NCBI RefSeq assembly: GCF_029603155.1
Contig: NZ_JAPMUA010000003.1
Coordinates: forward strand, 248,001-312,000
Reading direction: 5' to 3'
Origin: Galbibacter pacificus
Lineage (GTDB): Bacteria; Bacteroidota; Bacteroidia; Flavobacteriales; Flavobacteriaceae
Length of the DNA stretch: 64,000 nt
The number at the start of each line of letters is the position of its first letter. Within the stretch, counting starts at the first letter, position 1. The translations under genes and the position numbers were made by a program. This document shows, one piece after another, positions 17,341 through 27,400 of the stretch. The notes below the pieces were generated by a model, which was given only the letters and a program-made list of their open reading frames with translations, searched no databases and had not been told where the DNA came from.

Positions 17341-18057
17341 ATGGATTTAAAAGGAAAAGTAGCTTATATAACTGGAGGCACAAAAGGAATTGGATATGGA
17401 ATTGCCGAAGTATTGTTGAAGCATGGAATGAAAGTGGCCATAAGCGGGCGCAAAATTGAAGACGCAGAGAAATCGGCATCGTCTTTGAGTTCAAACCCGG
17501 ATGAGGTTCTTGGAATTTCATCGGATGTAACAAAATTATCGGATGAAAAAAATGCCATTGAAGTGATTTTGGACAAATGGGGGCATGTCGATGTAATTCT
17601 AGCTAACGCAGGAGTTGGTCATTTTGCTCCCATAGACGAACTGGAAGATGATAAATGGCAGCAGATGATAAATACCAATTTAAATGGCGTTTATCACACT
17701 TTAAAAGCTTCTGTTGAAGCCTTGAAGCAAGCTAAAGGGTATTATATAACATTGGCAAGTTTGGCAGGAACCAATTTTTTCCCAACGGCGGCAGGCTATA
17801 ATGCTACCAAATTTGGGGTTGTAGGGTTTACACAAGCGGCTATGCTCGATTTAAGACCATATGATATAAAAGTATCGACCATTATGCCGGGCTCTGTAGC
17901 TTCTCATTTTAACAATAACACACCTTCAGATTCTGATACATGGAAAATTCAACCCGAAGATATTGGGGAATTGGTTGTAGACTTACTAAAAATGCACCCA
18001 AGAACATTGCCGAGCAAAATTGAAGTACGACCAACGCGTCCGGATAAGAAGAAATAA
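17341..18057 (+). CDS. Short-chain dehydrogenase/reductase (SDR)
   Basis: A 238-residue classical SDR. The N-terminal ITGGTKGIGYGIA is the TGxxxGIG dinucleotide loop, NAGVG follows at about residue 88, and the catalytic Ser-Tyr-Lys is visible (LASLAG, GYNATKFG). The end of the protein (KIEVRPTRPDKKK) is typical of a flavobacterial group annotated as 3-ketoacyl-ACP reductase-like. Substrate unknown. It is followed convergently by an alpha/beta hydrolase with a 5-base gap. Confidence 0.88.
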   Translation: MDLKGKVAYITGGTKGIGYGIAEVLLKHGMKVAISGRKIEDAEKSASSLSSNPDEVLGISSDVTKLSDEKNAIEVILDKWGHVDVILANAGVGHFAPIDELEDDKWQQMINTNLNGVYHTLKASVEALKQAKGYYITLASLAGTNFFPTAAGYNATKFGVVGFTQAAMLDLRPYDIKVSTIMPGSVASHFNNNTPSDSDTWKIQPEDIGELVVDLLKMHPRTLPSKIEVRPTRPDKKK

Positions 18058-18062
18058 CAAAT

Positions 18063-18908
18063 TTAGCTTAAGGCAAATTTAATAGACGCTTCTACAACCT
18101 GTTGCATGTGTCGTGGGAGCTTGTTTTCTTCCCAGGGATGTTTTCCTCCAAACACATGATTGGCATCTTTAATTATGACTAATTTACTTTTAGGATTCCA
18201 CTGATGAAGCGCTTGGGCCTCTTTAATATTTACTGTAGGGTCGTGTGTGCCGTGGACGATGAGTTGTGGTGCTTCAAGCCTTTCGGAAGCGGTTTTAATG
18301 GTTAAACGGGCTTCGTTTGCTATAAAATCTTCATAAAACTGATAATAATGGGGCAATTGCTGTTTAGTGCGGCTATTTTCAATATAAATTATTCCATTTT
18401 CCTGCCAATACGCCCGTGCTTTTTCATCGGCAAAACGTGCCTTGAAATCGCAAACGCTGGCCCAGGTTATAATTTTGCTTACCCGGGAGTCTTCAGCCGA
18501 TTTAATGATGGAAATTCCGCCCCCGCGCGAATGGCCGATTAATACAATATTTGTGGTGTCAATTCTGTCGGCTGCATCAAAATCTTTACTTGTAACCCAA
18601 TTAATAACGGTATCCAAATCGTCTAATTCAATTGAAAAATTGTTTTTTGCAAATGCCTCAGGATCCGGAAAATCTATGGGCTGTTCAATGGTGCCGCCAT
18701 TATGCGAAAAATTAAACTTTATAAAGCAAAAACCGTTTTCGGCAAATGTTTTTGCTACCAAATCCCAATACCCCCAATCTTTAAAGCCTTTATATCCATG
18801 ACTGAAAATAACAATAGGTGCTTTTGCTTGTTTGTTTTTTATATAAACATCGGTTAGAATGGGTTTATGGTGCTTTCCTTGAAGTATATGGTTTCTTTTA
18901 ATATTCAT
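18063..18908 (-). CDS. Alpha/beta hydrolase (dienelactone hydrolase-like)
   Basis: A 281-residue serine hydrolase without a signal peptide. The nucleophile elbow is GHSRGGG, the acid Asp lies in HGTHDPTV and the His in DANHVFGGKHPW. The SHGYKGFKDWGYWD segment forms the oxyanion region. The natural ester or amide is unknown. Its start overlaps the end of the AddB-like gene by 11 bases, so the two are translationally coupled; this says more about operon structure than about function. Confidence 0.85.
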   Translation of the reverse strand: MNIKRNHILQGKHHKPILTDVYIKNKQAKAPIVIFSHGYKGFKDWGYWDLVAKTFAENGFCFIKFNFSHNGGTIEQPIDFPDPEAFAKNNFSIELDDLDTVINWVTSKDFDAADRIDTTNIVLIGHSRGGGISIIKSAEDSRVSKIITWASVCDFKARFADEKARAYWQENGIIYIENSRTKQQLPHYYQFYEDFIANEARLTIKTASERLEAPQLIVHGTHDPTVNIKEAQALHQWNPKSKLVIIKDANHVFGGKHPWEENKLPRHMQQVVEASIKFALS

Positions 18909-21654
18909 GTTTTTGTATTTCTTTTTCCTGAAAAGGAACGGCTTTAGAAAAAATTTCGTGTATCAGATTTTTTAAAATTTCTTCAAACGTTTCGATTAGT
19001 TGTTGGTCTATTGAATATATTTTTACGGCACCTTTCCCTTGTTTATCCTTTTTAGCAAACTTGATAACTTCGCTTTGTAAGTTTTTAAAGGAAATTATTC
19101 CGCCTTCAAATAAATTGTATGGTGTTTCCTTATACATCATATATGCATAACAGAGTATTTGAAAGGCTTTACTGTATTTATAATCCTCGGTAAGGACGCT
19201 CCAGTTTATTATTTCTACATCCTTTTGTTCCACCTTTCCGGTTTTATAGTCTATAATATTGATGATTCCGTCTACTTCTTCCACACGGTCTACCTTTCCT
19301 TTGATATAAATAGGAAAATTGTAATCGGGATGTTTGATTTGCGACTTTACCTTGGTTTCAATTTGAAGGATTTTAATTTTTTTGCCTTTTTTTAATCGCT
19401 TTTCTTCAAAGTTCATGAAATTTTCAATATAACGCTTGGCGACATGGTACGCGATAAGGTTTTTTCCCTGCAAATTGGATGTGCTGGTATAAGATTGTGA
19501 AAAATGCTCAGCAACCAACTTTTCAATGCTTTTACGCATTTGTTGGATATGTTCAATATGCAGGAATTGTCCTTCTAATGGTTTGTATAGGGCTTCGAGC
19601 GTATCGTGAACAATAGTGCCCAATGTATTGGCGGCAATGGTTTCTTCTACTTCCTCAATTTCTTTTATGCCCAAGATGGTTTGTGTGTAAAAGCTAAGCG
19701 GATTCCTGATATAATTGCTTAATGATGTAGGTGAAAAACCTTTATTGGAAACCTCTTTTAACCGCTGGATGGCTGCATTGCTTTTATTGATATGGAAAAG
19801 CTCTTTTTTATTATTTTTTATATGTGGATTGGCAATAAATTGAGTTATGTGGTGGTTATCCTGTTTCAACATGGTTAATTGTTGAAGCAGCCTGCTCTTT
19901 TCCCCACCTTCCAAAACATCGGGTTCTGTATTGTACAGGAGGTATATGTTTTTGGCCCTTTGGAGCAAGCGGTAAAAATGATAGCTATAAATGGCGTCCT
20001 TCTCTTTGTAGGTTGGAAGGCCGAAGGCTATTTTTAAATCGAACGGGATAAATGAATTATTGCTTTTTCCCGCCGGCAGGATCCCCTCATTTACCGAAGT
20101 AAGGATGACATTGTCGAAATCTAAGTTCCTGCTTTCAAGCATTCCCATAATTTGAAGCCCTTCTAAAGGTTCTCCTTGAAAGTCTACAGTTTCGCCGGTT
20201 AACAGCTCATCGTATATTTTTTTTAAGGAACGCATCCCGGTAATAAAAGCATGCTCTTGATTAAAGGTATTAAGCTGATTGAATATTTCGTAAAAACGAT
20301 AGAGATATTCCAAAAACAACAAGTTTCGTTGGTTTTCGTTGGAATAATGGACTTTCAAGGCAAGGATAATGTCAATACAGTTATTAATAATTGCATTTGT
20401 GGTCTTATTTGTAGCCGGAATGAATAATTGAGCACTTATATTGATAACTGTTTCATCATTTAGGTAAATAACGTTTTCCTTATTAATTTTTTGTATAAGC
20501 GCTTTCGTTTCTTCTTTTTTGCCTGTAGTAAATGTATGAGCAATGGGGTTTGATAGGATTTTTATGACATCTTGATAATACCATAAGCCATTTTTATTCT
20601 TTTCCCAGACTTCCATTAGCATTTCAAAAAAAGGGGCAAAGGGCGAAAGCTCCAAGGGAAATCCACTGGTAATATTTGCTTTGTTTATAGTTTTGGGGAT
20701 GCTGTTCAAGATTGGGTTTAATAAATTTTCGTTTCCAAGAACAATTGCAGTGTTTTTTATATCAAGGCTCGGTTGGGCTAAAAGGTTCCCCACGTATTTG
20801 GCCTGCCCGATATTTTTTGGGACGCCAATTATTTGTATATTTTTTTCCTCTTGAAAATGGGTGCTTATAACTTTAAAGGGATGCTGTTTAAAATAAGGCC
20901 ATTGGTCTTTATATTTTCTTAAAAACAAACCGGCATCGTGTTCTGTATGCTCAATGAAAAATGCGTCTATATCCCAATAAATTTCTGCTTCGGTATTGGT
21001 GAGGAGTTCCTGAAAAATATTTTTTTCGGCATTGTTTAGGGCATTGAACCCAATTAAATAATGTGTTATATTTTTTTTGTTCTGAATGTAATGTTCTATG
21101 TTTTCATTGGCTTCACGGTATATCATCCCTTGATATCCAATTCCTTTTTGTATTAAATGATGGTTGAAGGCTGTATAATACACATGCAATTTTTCCCAAA
21201 ATTTAAGATATTGCAACTGTAAATGGGTTTTGTTTTCGGTATTTGTCCAATGAAACTGGTCTAGTTCCTTAATATGGAAAAGGTGTGAAAAAAAACTTTT
21301 TGGGTCGATTAAATAGCGATCGATTTCATTAAAGTCCTTTAGTACCGTTTGTGACCACGAGGTGAAAGTATGAAAATCTTCTAACTGGCCTTCTGGGGTG
21401 AGTTTTTTGTAGATGCTGTAAAACTCGAACGACAATTGAATATTGGTAGCTAGCTTTAAATTAGCAAGATCTTGGATAAATTCTTCAATACTAATAATCT
21501 TTGGGGCGATCGTTGCTTTTTCTACCAATTTTAAAAGCTCGTTCCTTAAAAAGGTAACGGCCCTTTTACTGGGAAGTATAATTACTAATGTGGATAACGA
21601 GTTTTGATTTTTGGTATATATCTCTTTGGCTACTTGAGCTAAAAATGATTTCAT
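18898..21654 (-). CDS. AddB-like PD-(D/E)XK nuclease subunit of a RecBCD/AddAB-type complex
   Basis: A 918-residue protein resembling AddB: an inactivated UvrD-like N-terminus (LVIILPSKRAVTFLRNEL replaces a Walker A motif), a long middle part with DFDNVILTSVNEGILP, and a C-terminal RecB-family nuclease (LSNYIRNPLSFYTQTILG, GTIVHDTLEALY, GKVDRVEEVDG, IDYKTGK) with the Asp-Glu-Lys core. The four-cysteine iron-sulfur site of Bacillus AddB is not visible. It should process double-strand breaks together with the AddA-like protein at 24454-27582, from which it is separated by ompA and kbl on the same strand. Confidence 0.82.
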   Translation of the reverse strand: MKSFLAQVAKEIYTKNQNSLSTLVIILPSKRAVTFLRNELLKLVEKATIAPKIISIEEFIQDLANLKLATNIQLSFEFYSIYKKLTPEGQLEDFHTFTSWSQTVLKDFNEIDRYLIDPKSFFSHLFHIKELDQFHWTNTENKTHLQLQYLKFWEKLHVYYTAFNHHLIQKGIGYQGMIYREANENIEHYIQNKKNITHYLIGFNALNNAEKNIFQELLTNTEAEIYWDIDAFFIEHTEHDAGLFLRKYKDQWPYFKQHPFKVISTHFQEEKNIQIIGVPKNIGQAKYVGNLLAQPSLDIKNTAIVLGNENLLNPILNSIPKTINKANITSGFPLELSPFAPFFEMLMEVWEKNKNGLWYYQDVIKILSNPIAHTFTTGKKEETKALIQKINKENVIYLNDETVINISAQLFIPATNKTTNAIINNCIDIILALKVHYSNENQRNLLFLEYLYRFYEIFNQLNTFNQEHAFITGMRSLKKIYDELLTGETVDFQGEPLEGLQIMGMLESRNLDFDNVILTSVNEGILPAGKSNNSFIPFDLKIAFGLPTYKEKDAIYSYHFYRLLQRAKNIYLLYNTEPDVLEGGEKSRLLQQLTMLKQDNHHITQFIANPHIKNNKKELFHINKSNAAIQRLKEVSNKGFSPTSLSNYIRNPLSFYTQTILGIKEIEEVEETIAANTLGTIVHDTLEALYKPLEGQFLHIEHIQQMRKSIEKLVAEHFSQSYTSTSNLQGKNLIAYHVAKRYIENFMNFEEKRLKKGKKIKILQIETKVKSQIKHPDYNFPIYIKGKVDRVEEVDGIINIIDYKTGKVEQKDVEIINWSVLTEDYKYSKAFQILCYAYMMYKETPYNLFEGGIISFKNLQSEVIKFAKKDKQGKGAVKIYSIDQQLIETFEEILKNLIHEIFSKAVPFQEKEIQKHEY

Positions 21655-21707
21655 GTAAAAGGGTTTGCTTGTACTAAAGTACCAAAAATAAAAGCAAAAT
21701 GATAGAA

Positions 21708-21737
21708 ATAAAAAAACGCTCCGAATTTCGGAGCGTT
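21708..21737 (-). terminator. Intrinsic terminator after ompA-like gene
   Basis: AACGCTCCGA (21715-21724) pairs with TCGGAGCGTT (21728-21737). On the minus strand it is followed by a run of T (TTTTTTT), so it ends the ompA transcript. Confidence 0.85.
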
Positions 21738-21762
21738 CCTTGTATGGTTTGAATTAATCTAA

Positions 21763-23118
21763 TTATTTAATTAGGTTAATTTCAACTCTTCTGTTTTGAG
21801 CTCTACCGTTTCTAGTTGAGTTAGAAGCAATTGGCTTAGTTTCACCATAACCATGGGACTCTAATCTACCAGCGTCGATACCGTGCTCGATTAAATAAAC
21901 TTTAACCGCACCAGCTCTTTCTTCTGAAAGTCTTTGGTTCAATGAATCACTACCAGTGCTATCTGTGTGCCCGTCGATAGAGAACTTGGCATTTGGATAT
22001 TCGTTAAGAATTCCAACGATATCTGTTAATACTTGTGCAGATTCAGTCTTGATAGTTGATTTACCAGTGTCGAATAAGATAGTTTTAGCATAATCGTTCA
22101 ATGCTTTCTGAACTGCTTCAGATAACTCAGGACAACCATTGTTAGCAACAGTACCTGCAGTTTCAGGACATTGGTCGTCTTTGTCTAATACACCATCGCC
22201 ATCTTTGTCAGGACAACCGTTTGTAGCGGCAGGACCAGCAACATCTGGACATTGATCGTCTTTATCAGCTACACCGTCACCGTCAGAATCAGGACAACCA
22301 GCAAGTTCTTTAAGACCTGGAGTTTCAGGACACTCATCTTGAGGATCAGCTACACCGTCACCATCAGAATCAGGACAACCGTTCATTTCGGCAGTACCAG
22401 CTTCGTTAGGACAAGCATCTTTAGAATCTTCGATACCATCTCCGTCAGAATCAGGACAACCGTTGAAAGCTTCTAAACCAGGAACTTCTGGACAAGCATC
22501 ATCCTTATCGTAAACACCGTCACCGTCAGAATCAGTTCCACCGAACTTGATAGCAAGACCAGCTAAGTGTTGGAAATGAGGAGTACTGTAGTCTTCAAAT
22601 ACATGCTTGTAGCTAGATTGTAAAGTAAGACCTAGGTTTTCAGTAAACCATACATTGAAACCAACACCTCCATTAAGAGTACCGGCTCCAATCTCGTCCA
22701 ACCAAGTGTATCCACCACCTACTTCAACAAAAGGGTCGAAAATGTGTCCTTCCGCGAAATTGTATTTGATAGTACCATCAACACCGTAGTAAGACCAATC
22801 ATCTACTTCGGTATCTCCAAGTTTATCAATTTTGTTTAGCGATCCTCGAACCCCTACGGAGAATCCACCACCTACGTATTTTGAAACCGATACATAAGAG
22901 ATAGAAGGTAGAATGTTCCAGTGATCACTTGCGTTAAAATACTCGTCGAACCATTTCTCTGAAGCAAATGGCCTATCAGAATTTGTAGGGTAAGCGTCAA
23001 CCGCATTTACCCCAAAGCTAATCTGCCAAGGATTGTTCTGGTCTTGAGCATTCATGTTGCTAATCCCTACAAATAGGAACGCAGCAACTAGTAATTTGCT
23101 AAGATGTTTCATGTTCAA
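21763..23118 (-). CDS. OmpA family outer membrane protein with thrombospondin type 3 repeats
   Basis: A major outer-membrane protein of 451 residues that ties the outer membrane to peptidoglycan. It has a signal peptide (1-24, ending MNAQ), an N-terminal beta-barrel (about 30-195), five acidic TSP3-type calcium-binding repeats (DSDGDGVYDKDDACP and variants, about 198-335), and a C-terminal OmpA domain (ILFDTGKSTIK, DGHTDSTGSDSLNQRLSEERA, RRVEINLIK) with the peptidoglycan-binding Asp and Arg. The gene has a near-perfect promoter, a strong terminator and visibly more uniform codon choice than its neighbours, all signs of very high expression. Confidence 0.94.
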   Translation of the reverse strand: MNMKHLSKLLVAAFLFVGISNMNAQDQNNPWQISFGVNAVDAYPTNSDRPFASEKWFDEYFNASDHWNILPSISYVSVSKYVGGGFSVGVRGSLNKIDKLGDTEVDDWSYYGVDGTIKYNFAEGHIFDPFVEVGGGYTWLDEIGAGTLNGGVGFNVWFTENLGLTLQSSYKHVFEDYSTPHFQHLAGLAIKFGGTDSDGDGVYDKDDACPEVPGLEAFNGCPDSDGDGIEDSKDACPNEAGTAEMNGCPDSDGDGVADPQDECPETPGLKELAGCPDSDGDGVADKDDQCPDVAGPAATNGCPDKDGDGVLDKDDQCPETAGTVANNGCPELSEAVQKALNDYAKTILFDTGKSTIKTESAQVLTDIVGILNEYPNAKFSIDGHTDSTGSDSLNQRLSEERAGAVKVYLIEHGIDAGRLESHGYGETKPIASNSTRNGRAQNRRVEINLIK

Positions 23119-23147
23119 TTATTTAATTTTAAGTGTTAATTTAAAGA

Positions 23148-23181
23148 CAAATGTAAGCTGTTACAACTTATTAACAAAAAC
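23148..23181 (-). promoter_or_regulatory. Consensus Bacteroidetes promoter of the ompA-like gene
   Basis: Read on the minus strand: GTTTTTG (23181-23175), 19 bases, then TACATTTG (23155-23148). This is an ideal -33/-7 pair, 30 bases before the ATG. Confidence 0.8.
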
Positions 23182-23221
23182 AAATATATAATTTTTTAAT
23201 TAAAATGAAAAGATAGCGAGC

Positions 23222-24415
23222 TTAAACTACCCCTAGTTTTTTGCCTACCTCTGTAAATGCTTTTATGGCCTTATCCAAGTGCTCACGCGTGTGAGCGGCC
23301 GATAATTGTACTCTGATCCGTGCTTTTTCCTTGGGCACTACCGGATAGAAAAATCCTATAACATAGATACCTTTTTCTAGAAGCTCATCGGCCATAGTCT
23401 GCGAAAGTTTTGCATCGTACAGCATTACAGGTACAATAGCCGAATCTCCGTCTATGATGTCAAAGCCTGCTTTTGTCATGCCTTCCTTAAAATATTTTGT
23501 GTTTTTTTCCAGGCGGTCTCTTAATTCGGTACTTTTAGATAGCATTTCAAAAACTTTAATCGATGCACCTACAATATTAGGTGCCAAAGAATTTGAAAAC
23601 AAATAAGGGCGGGAACGTTGACGAAGCAACTCAATGATTTCTTTTTTTCCGGTGGTATAACCGCCCATGGCACCGCCAAGTGCTTTTCCTAGGGTGCCGG
23701 TTATTATATCTATCCTTCCCATGACATTTTTTTCTTCCAGGGTGCCTCTTCCCGTTTCACCAATAAACCCGGTAGCATGGCATTCGTCTATCATTACCAT
23801 GGCGTCGTATTTGTCTGCAAGGTTGCATATGTTATCGAGCGGGGCTACTAGGCCGTCCATAGAAAAAACACCATCGGTAACAATTATTTTAAAACGAGCT
23901 CCATCTTCATTGGCTTGTTTTAATTGCTTTTCAAGATCGGCCATATCACTATTTTGATATCTATAGCGCTTGGCCTTGCATAGCCGGACGCCGTCAATTA
24001 TGGACGCGTGGTTTAGGGAGTCTGAAATAATGGCATCCTCGGCAGTCAATAGAGGTTCGAATACCCCCCCGTTTGCATCAAAAGCAGCAGCATAAAGAAT
24101 GGTATCTTCAGTTCCGTAGAAAGCGGCTATTCTTTGTTCAAGTTCTTTGTGGATGTCTTGTGTGCCACATATAAAACGTACCGACGACATCCCAAACCCA
24201 TGTGAATCCAACGTGTTTTTTGCTGCTTGGATAACTTCGGGGTGCGACGAGAGCCCTAAATAATTGTTGGCACAAAAATTTATAACCGTTTCTCCGGTAC
24301 TAATGGTTATCTCGGCACCTTGTTGTGAGGTAATAATACGCTCTTTTTTATACAGCCCAGCATCTTTAATGTCCTGTAGCTCTTGTTCTAAGTGTTCTTT
24401 TATTTTACCGTACAT
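23222..24415 (-). CDS. kbl: Glycine C-acetyltransferase (2-amino-3-ketobutyrate CoA ligase)
   Basis: A PLP enzyme of 397 residues that cleaves 2-amino-3-ketobutyrate with CoA into glycine and acetyl-CoA, the second step of threonine degradation. The family features are NFCANNYLGLSSHP, FICGTQDIHKELE, MVMIDECHATGF, the PLP lysine in TGTLGKALGGAMGG, and FFYPVVPKEKARIRVQLSAAH. Length and start match Kbl closely, distinguishing it from BioF and serine palmitoyltransferase. The partner threonine dehydrogenase is not in this window. Confidence 0.93.
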   Translation of the reverse strand: MYGKIKEHLEQELQDIKDAGLYKKERIITSQQGAEITISTGETVINFCANNYLGLSSHPEVIQAAKNTLDSHGFGMSSVRFICGTQDIHKELEQRIAAFYGTEDTILYAAAFDANGGVFEPLLTAEDAIISDSLNHASIIDGVRLCKAKRYRYQNSDMADLEKQLKQANEDGARFKIIVTDGVFSMDGLVAPLDNICNLADKYDAMVMIDECHATGFIGETGRGTLEEKNVMGRIDIITGTLGKALGGAMGGYTTGKKEIIELLRQRSRPYLFSNSLAPNIVGASIKVFEMLSKSTELRDRLEKNTKYFKEGMTKAGFDIIDGDSAIVPVMLYDAKLSQTMADELLEKGIYVIGFFYPVVPKEKARIRVQLSAAHTREHLDKAIKAFTEVGKKLGVV

Positions 24416-24431
24416 TTATTCTGTTTTTTTA

Positions 24432-24439
24432 CAAAGTTA
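24432..24439 (-). promoter_or_regulatory. -7 element before kbl
   Basis: On the minus strand TAACTTTG matches TAnnTTTG exactly, 16 bases before the ATG; no clear -33 element. Confidence 0.4.
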
Positions 24440-24453
24440 TATAGATTATAATA

Positions 24454-27400
24454 TTATACGGAGATTACTTCAATATTTTCGTTTATGAAAACCAAAAACT
24501 TTTGATTTATTTCGAATCCGGCTTCTTTTAAAATATTTGCATAATTGTTTACTTGTGTTTTGTATTTCTCTGAAGGAGCTCCTGTTTTATAGTCTATTAT
24601 GGTTGCCTTGTTGTTTTTTAACACAAACCGGTCGGGCCTTAAAAATTGGCCTTCAGGGCTCATTATTTCGCTTTCGTTATAAACGGTATATGCTTGGGTA
24701 TAATATTCTTTTAGCAATGGGTGTGCAACCAAATTAGATAAATATTGTTGAATCTGGGATTGTTCTTCTTTTGGAATTAATCCATTATCGACGGCCTCCG
24801 TAACTGTTTGGGCTACATCAAATGTGTAATATATTTTTGAAAGCAGATAGTGGAAGATATTTCCTTTGTCGATGGCTTCTTTTTGTTTGGTATTCCACAG
24901 GGAGCCGGATTTGGTTATGAGCTGGAAGGTATTTCCAAAGGAATCGTTGCTTATGAATTCAATTTCTTTGGTAACCGACGTTGTTTCTCTCGAGCGCGAT
25001 TGCTTCTGCGGAATGCCAATTTTATAATTCGACTCCTGCTCTTGCCAAAGCATTTTTGATTTTAAGTAATTAATGAAAAGTCCGGCAAAACTGTTTTGAT
25101 TTTCAATTCCCTTGGCATTGCTGTCTTTTTTGCAAATAATGTACAATTGCTCGATCGCCCGTGTTAGCGCTACATAGAGAATGTTAAACTGGTCCAGTTC
25201 TTGTTTTTCTTTGTACAACTGTATTAAATCTGCCCCTGTTTGATTTATGTTTTCAACGGCGCTTTTTTTACTGAACAGGGCATAGGAAACCCCAAAAAGT
25301 TCCAAATCTACCGGAAACCACACCTTAAAGTCTTTTTCCCTGTAAATATCCGTGTTTGCATAAGGATAAATTACCACGGGGAATTCAAGCCCTTTGGATT
25401 TATGAATGGTAAGAATCTGTACAGCATTGGAAGCTTGTGGTGCAATTATGCTCAACTTGTCTTTCTTCTGGTCCCAATATTCCAGAAAACTGCCAATACC
25501 TCCGTTATTGTTCTGTGTAAAGGCAAAAACTTCATCTAAAAAAAACTGTATGTGCGCATCCGATTCATCGACCAGATCGAACGAATTGACACTGTATTCA
25601 ATAGCATTGTAAAACGGAAGCTGTAAAAAATACGTCTCGTCAAAGCCTTCTTCTTTTAAAATTGTTGGCAGGCGGTGTAGGTTTTTTGCAAAATAATCAT
25701 GGAGGTTTTCAACACCGTTTTTATGGGCCAGGAATTTTAAAATCTCAAGATGAAGTTCTGGGTCGTCGGGTCGGTTAAAATAAGAGATTAGCTGGATGAT
25801 AAAATTTACTTTAATATCGTTCTTGAGCAATAAAGTTTCAGATGAAACAATGGGGATGTCCTTCGCCAAAAGGTAATCGGCAATGGCAACTCCTTCATTC
25901 TTTTTGCGGGTTAAAATGGCAATATCCTTAAAATTAAAGCCTTTGGCAATGCATTTGTTTATAGCGTCTAGGGTAATATTGCAATACGGATCTTCGTCGT
26001 TTTCGCTACCTTCCTCTTTATCGATAAAAGAAATATTGATATAGCCTCCCGGCTTATCGTTGGTTTGTTGTGTGCTCTTTTCTTTGAATAGGTCTCTATA
26101 AGTGTCGTTTTTTAAATTTTGGGAAATGTGCTTAAAAAACTCATTGTTAAACGTTACAATCTCGTCAAAGCTCCTGTAGTTTTTCGGCAGGTTTTCCACA
26201 AATTGTTCTGTTTGGAAGGGCTTGCTTTCTTTATTGTAAAGTGCTATAAATTGTTCTGCTTTCCCGCCCCTCCAACGGTAAATGGCCTGTTTTGCGTCGC
26301 CCACAATGAGCAGTGTTCCGGTTTTTTCGTTCGGTAGCATGGTCTCGAGCGCATTTGAAACCAATGGTTGTATGTTTTTCCATTGCATTGTGGAAGTATC
26401 CTGAAACTCGTCTATAAAATAATGTTTGTATTTTTCGCCAATACGCTCGTAAATAAACGGTGCGGGTTGGTTGGCAATAGCCGAAGAAATAAGCTTGTTA
26501 AACTCGGAGATCAATAAAAGGTTGCGGTCTTCTTTTATTTTATTTAGCTCTTGATTGATGGCACTCAACAATGAAAGCGGCACCAGGTTTTTATAAAAAT
26601 CTTGTAAAAATTCAAGTTGAAATATTTCCTGTTTTATTTTTAAAAATGATGTGGCAATCTCCGGTTGAAGCATATCGATTAAAGTGGCCTTGCTGTCTGG
26701 TATCCTTTTTGGGTATAAAGGCTGGTCGGCTATGTTTTCTTGCCAGTTTGCGGTAAATTTTAAGTTGGAAAAGTCGTTTGAGGCAATTTTTCGTAAAAAT
26801 TTTGGCAAGTACTTTCCTGTAAAATCGGTGTCTTCAAGCCCTTTTTCTGAAAAAGCATGCAACAATGCTGTTGCTTTATCAACAATACTTTTATGCAGGC
26901 TGTTGTTCATTTCCTTCAACTGAAGCCCTAGTTTTTTAAAATCTTCCAGGGTTTTATCTTCCAGCAATTGAACGTGTTCAATGTAATCTTCTTTTGTAAG
27001 CAATTTGGCAATGCCCCTTAAATCGCGGGAAATATCCCAGCTTTTATCGTCATCGGTTTTTTCTAATGCAAAATTTATAAGTATTTCGGTAAGCAGTTGG
27101 TTGGAACCTGCCTGAAAAATGAGATTGTCAACGGCTTCGTTTATAAGCGATTCCTCATCCAGTGAAACCTCAAAGTTAGTGGGAAGTTTTAAATCGAACG
27201 CAAATGTCCTAAGCAGCCTATGGTTGAACTTATCTATTGTAACAATATCAAAAAAGGCATAATTGTGCAAAATACGGGTAAGCACTTTTTTTGATTTTTT
27301 GTGCAATTCCATTGGGGAAACATTAAGCTCCTTAACAAGGCCTTCAAAAATGGGCGTTGGTTTTTCAAGAATGGTTTCGCCCGAAAACTCGTGCAGGTTT

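Noticed and set aside
22120..22530. DNA repeats resembling a tandem or CRISPR-like array
   Set aside because: They encode the Asp/Gly-rich TSP3 repeats of the OmpA protein; there are no spacers.
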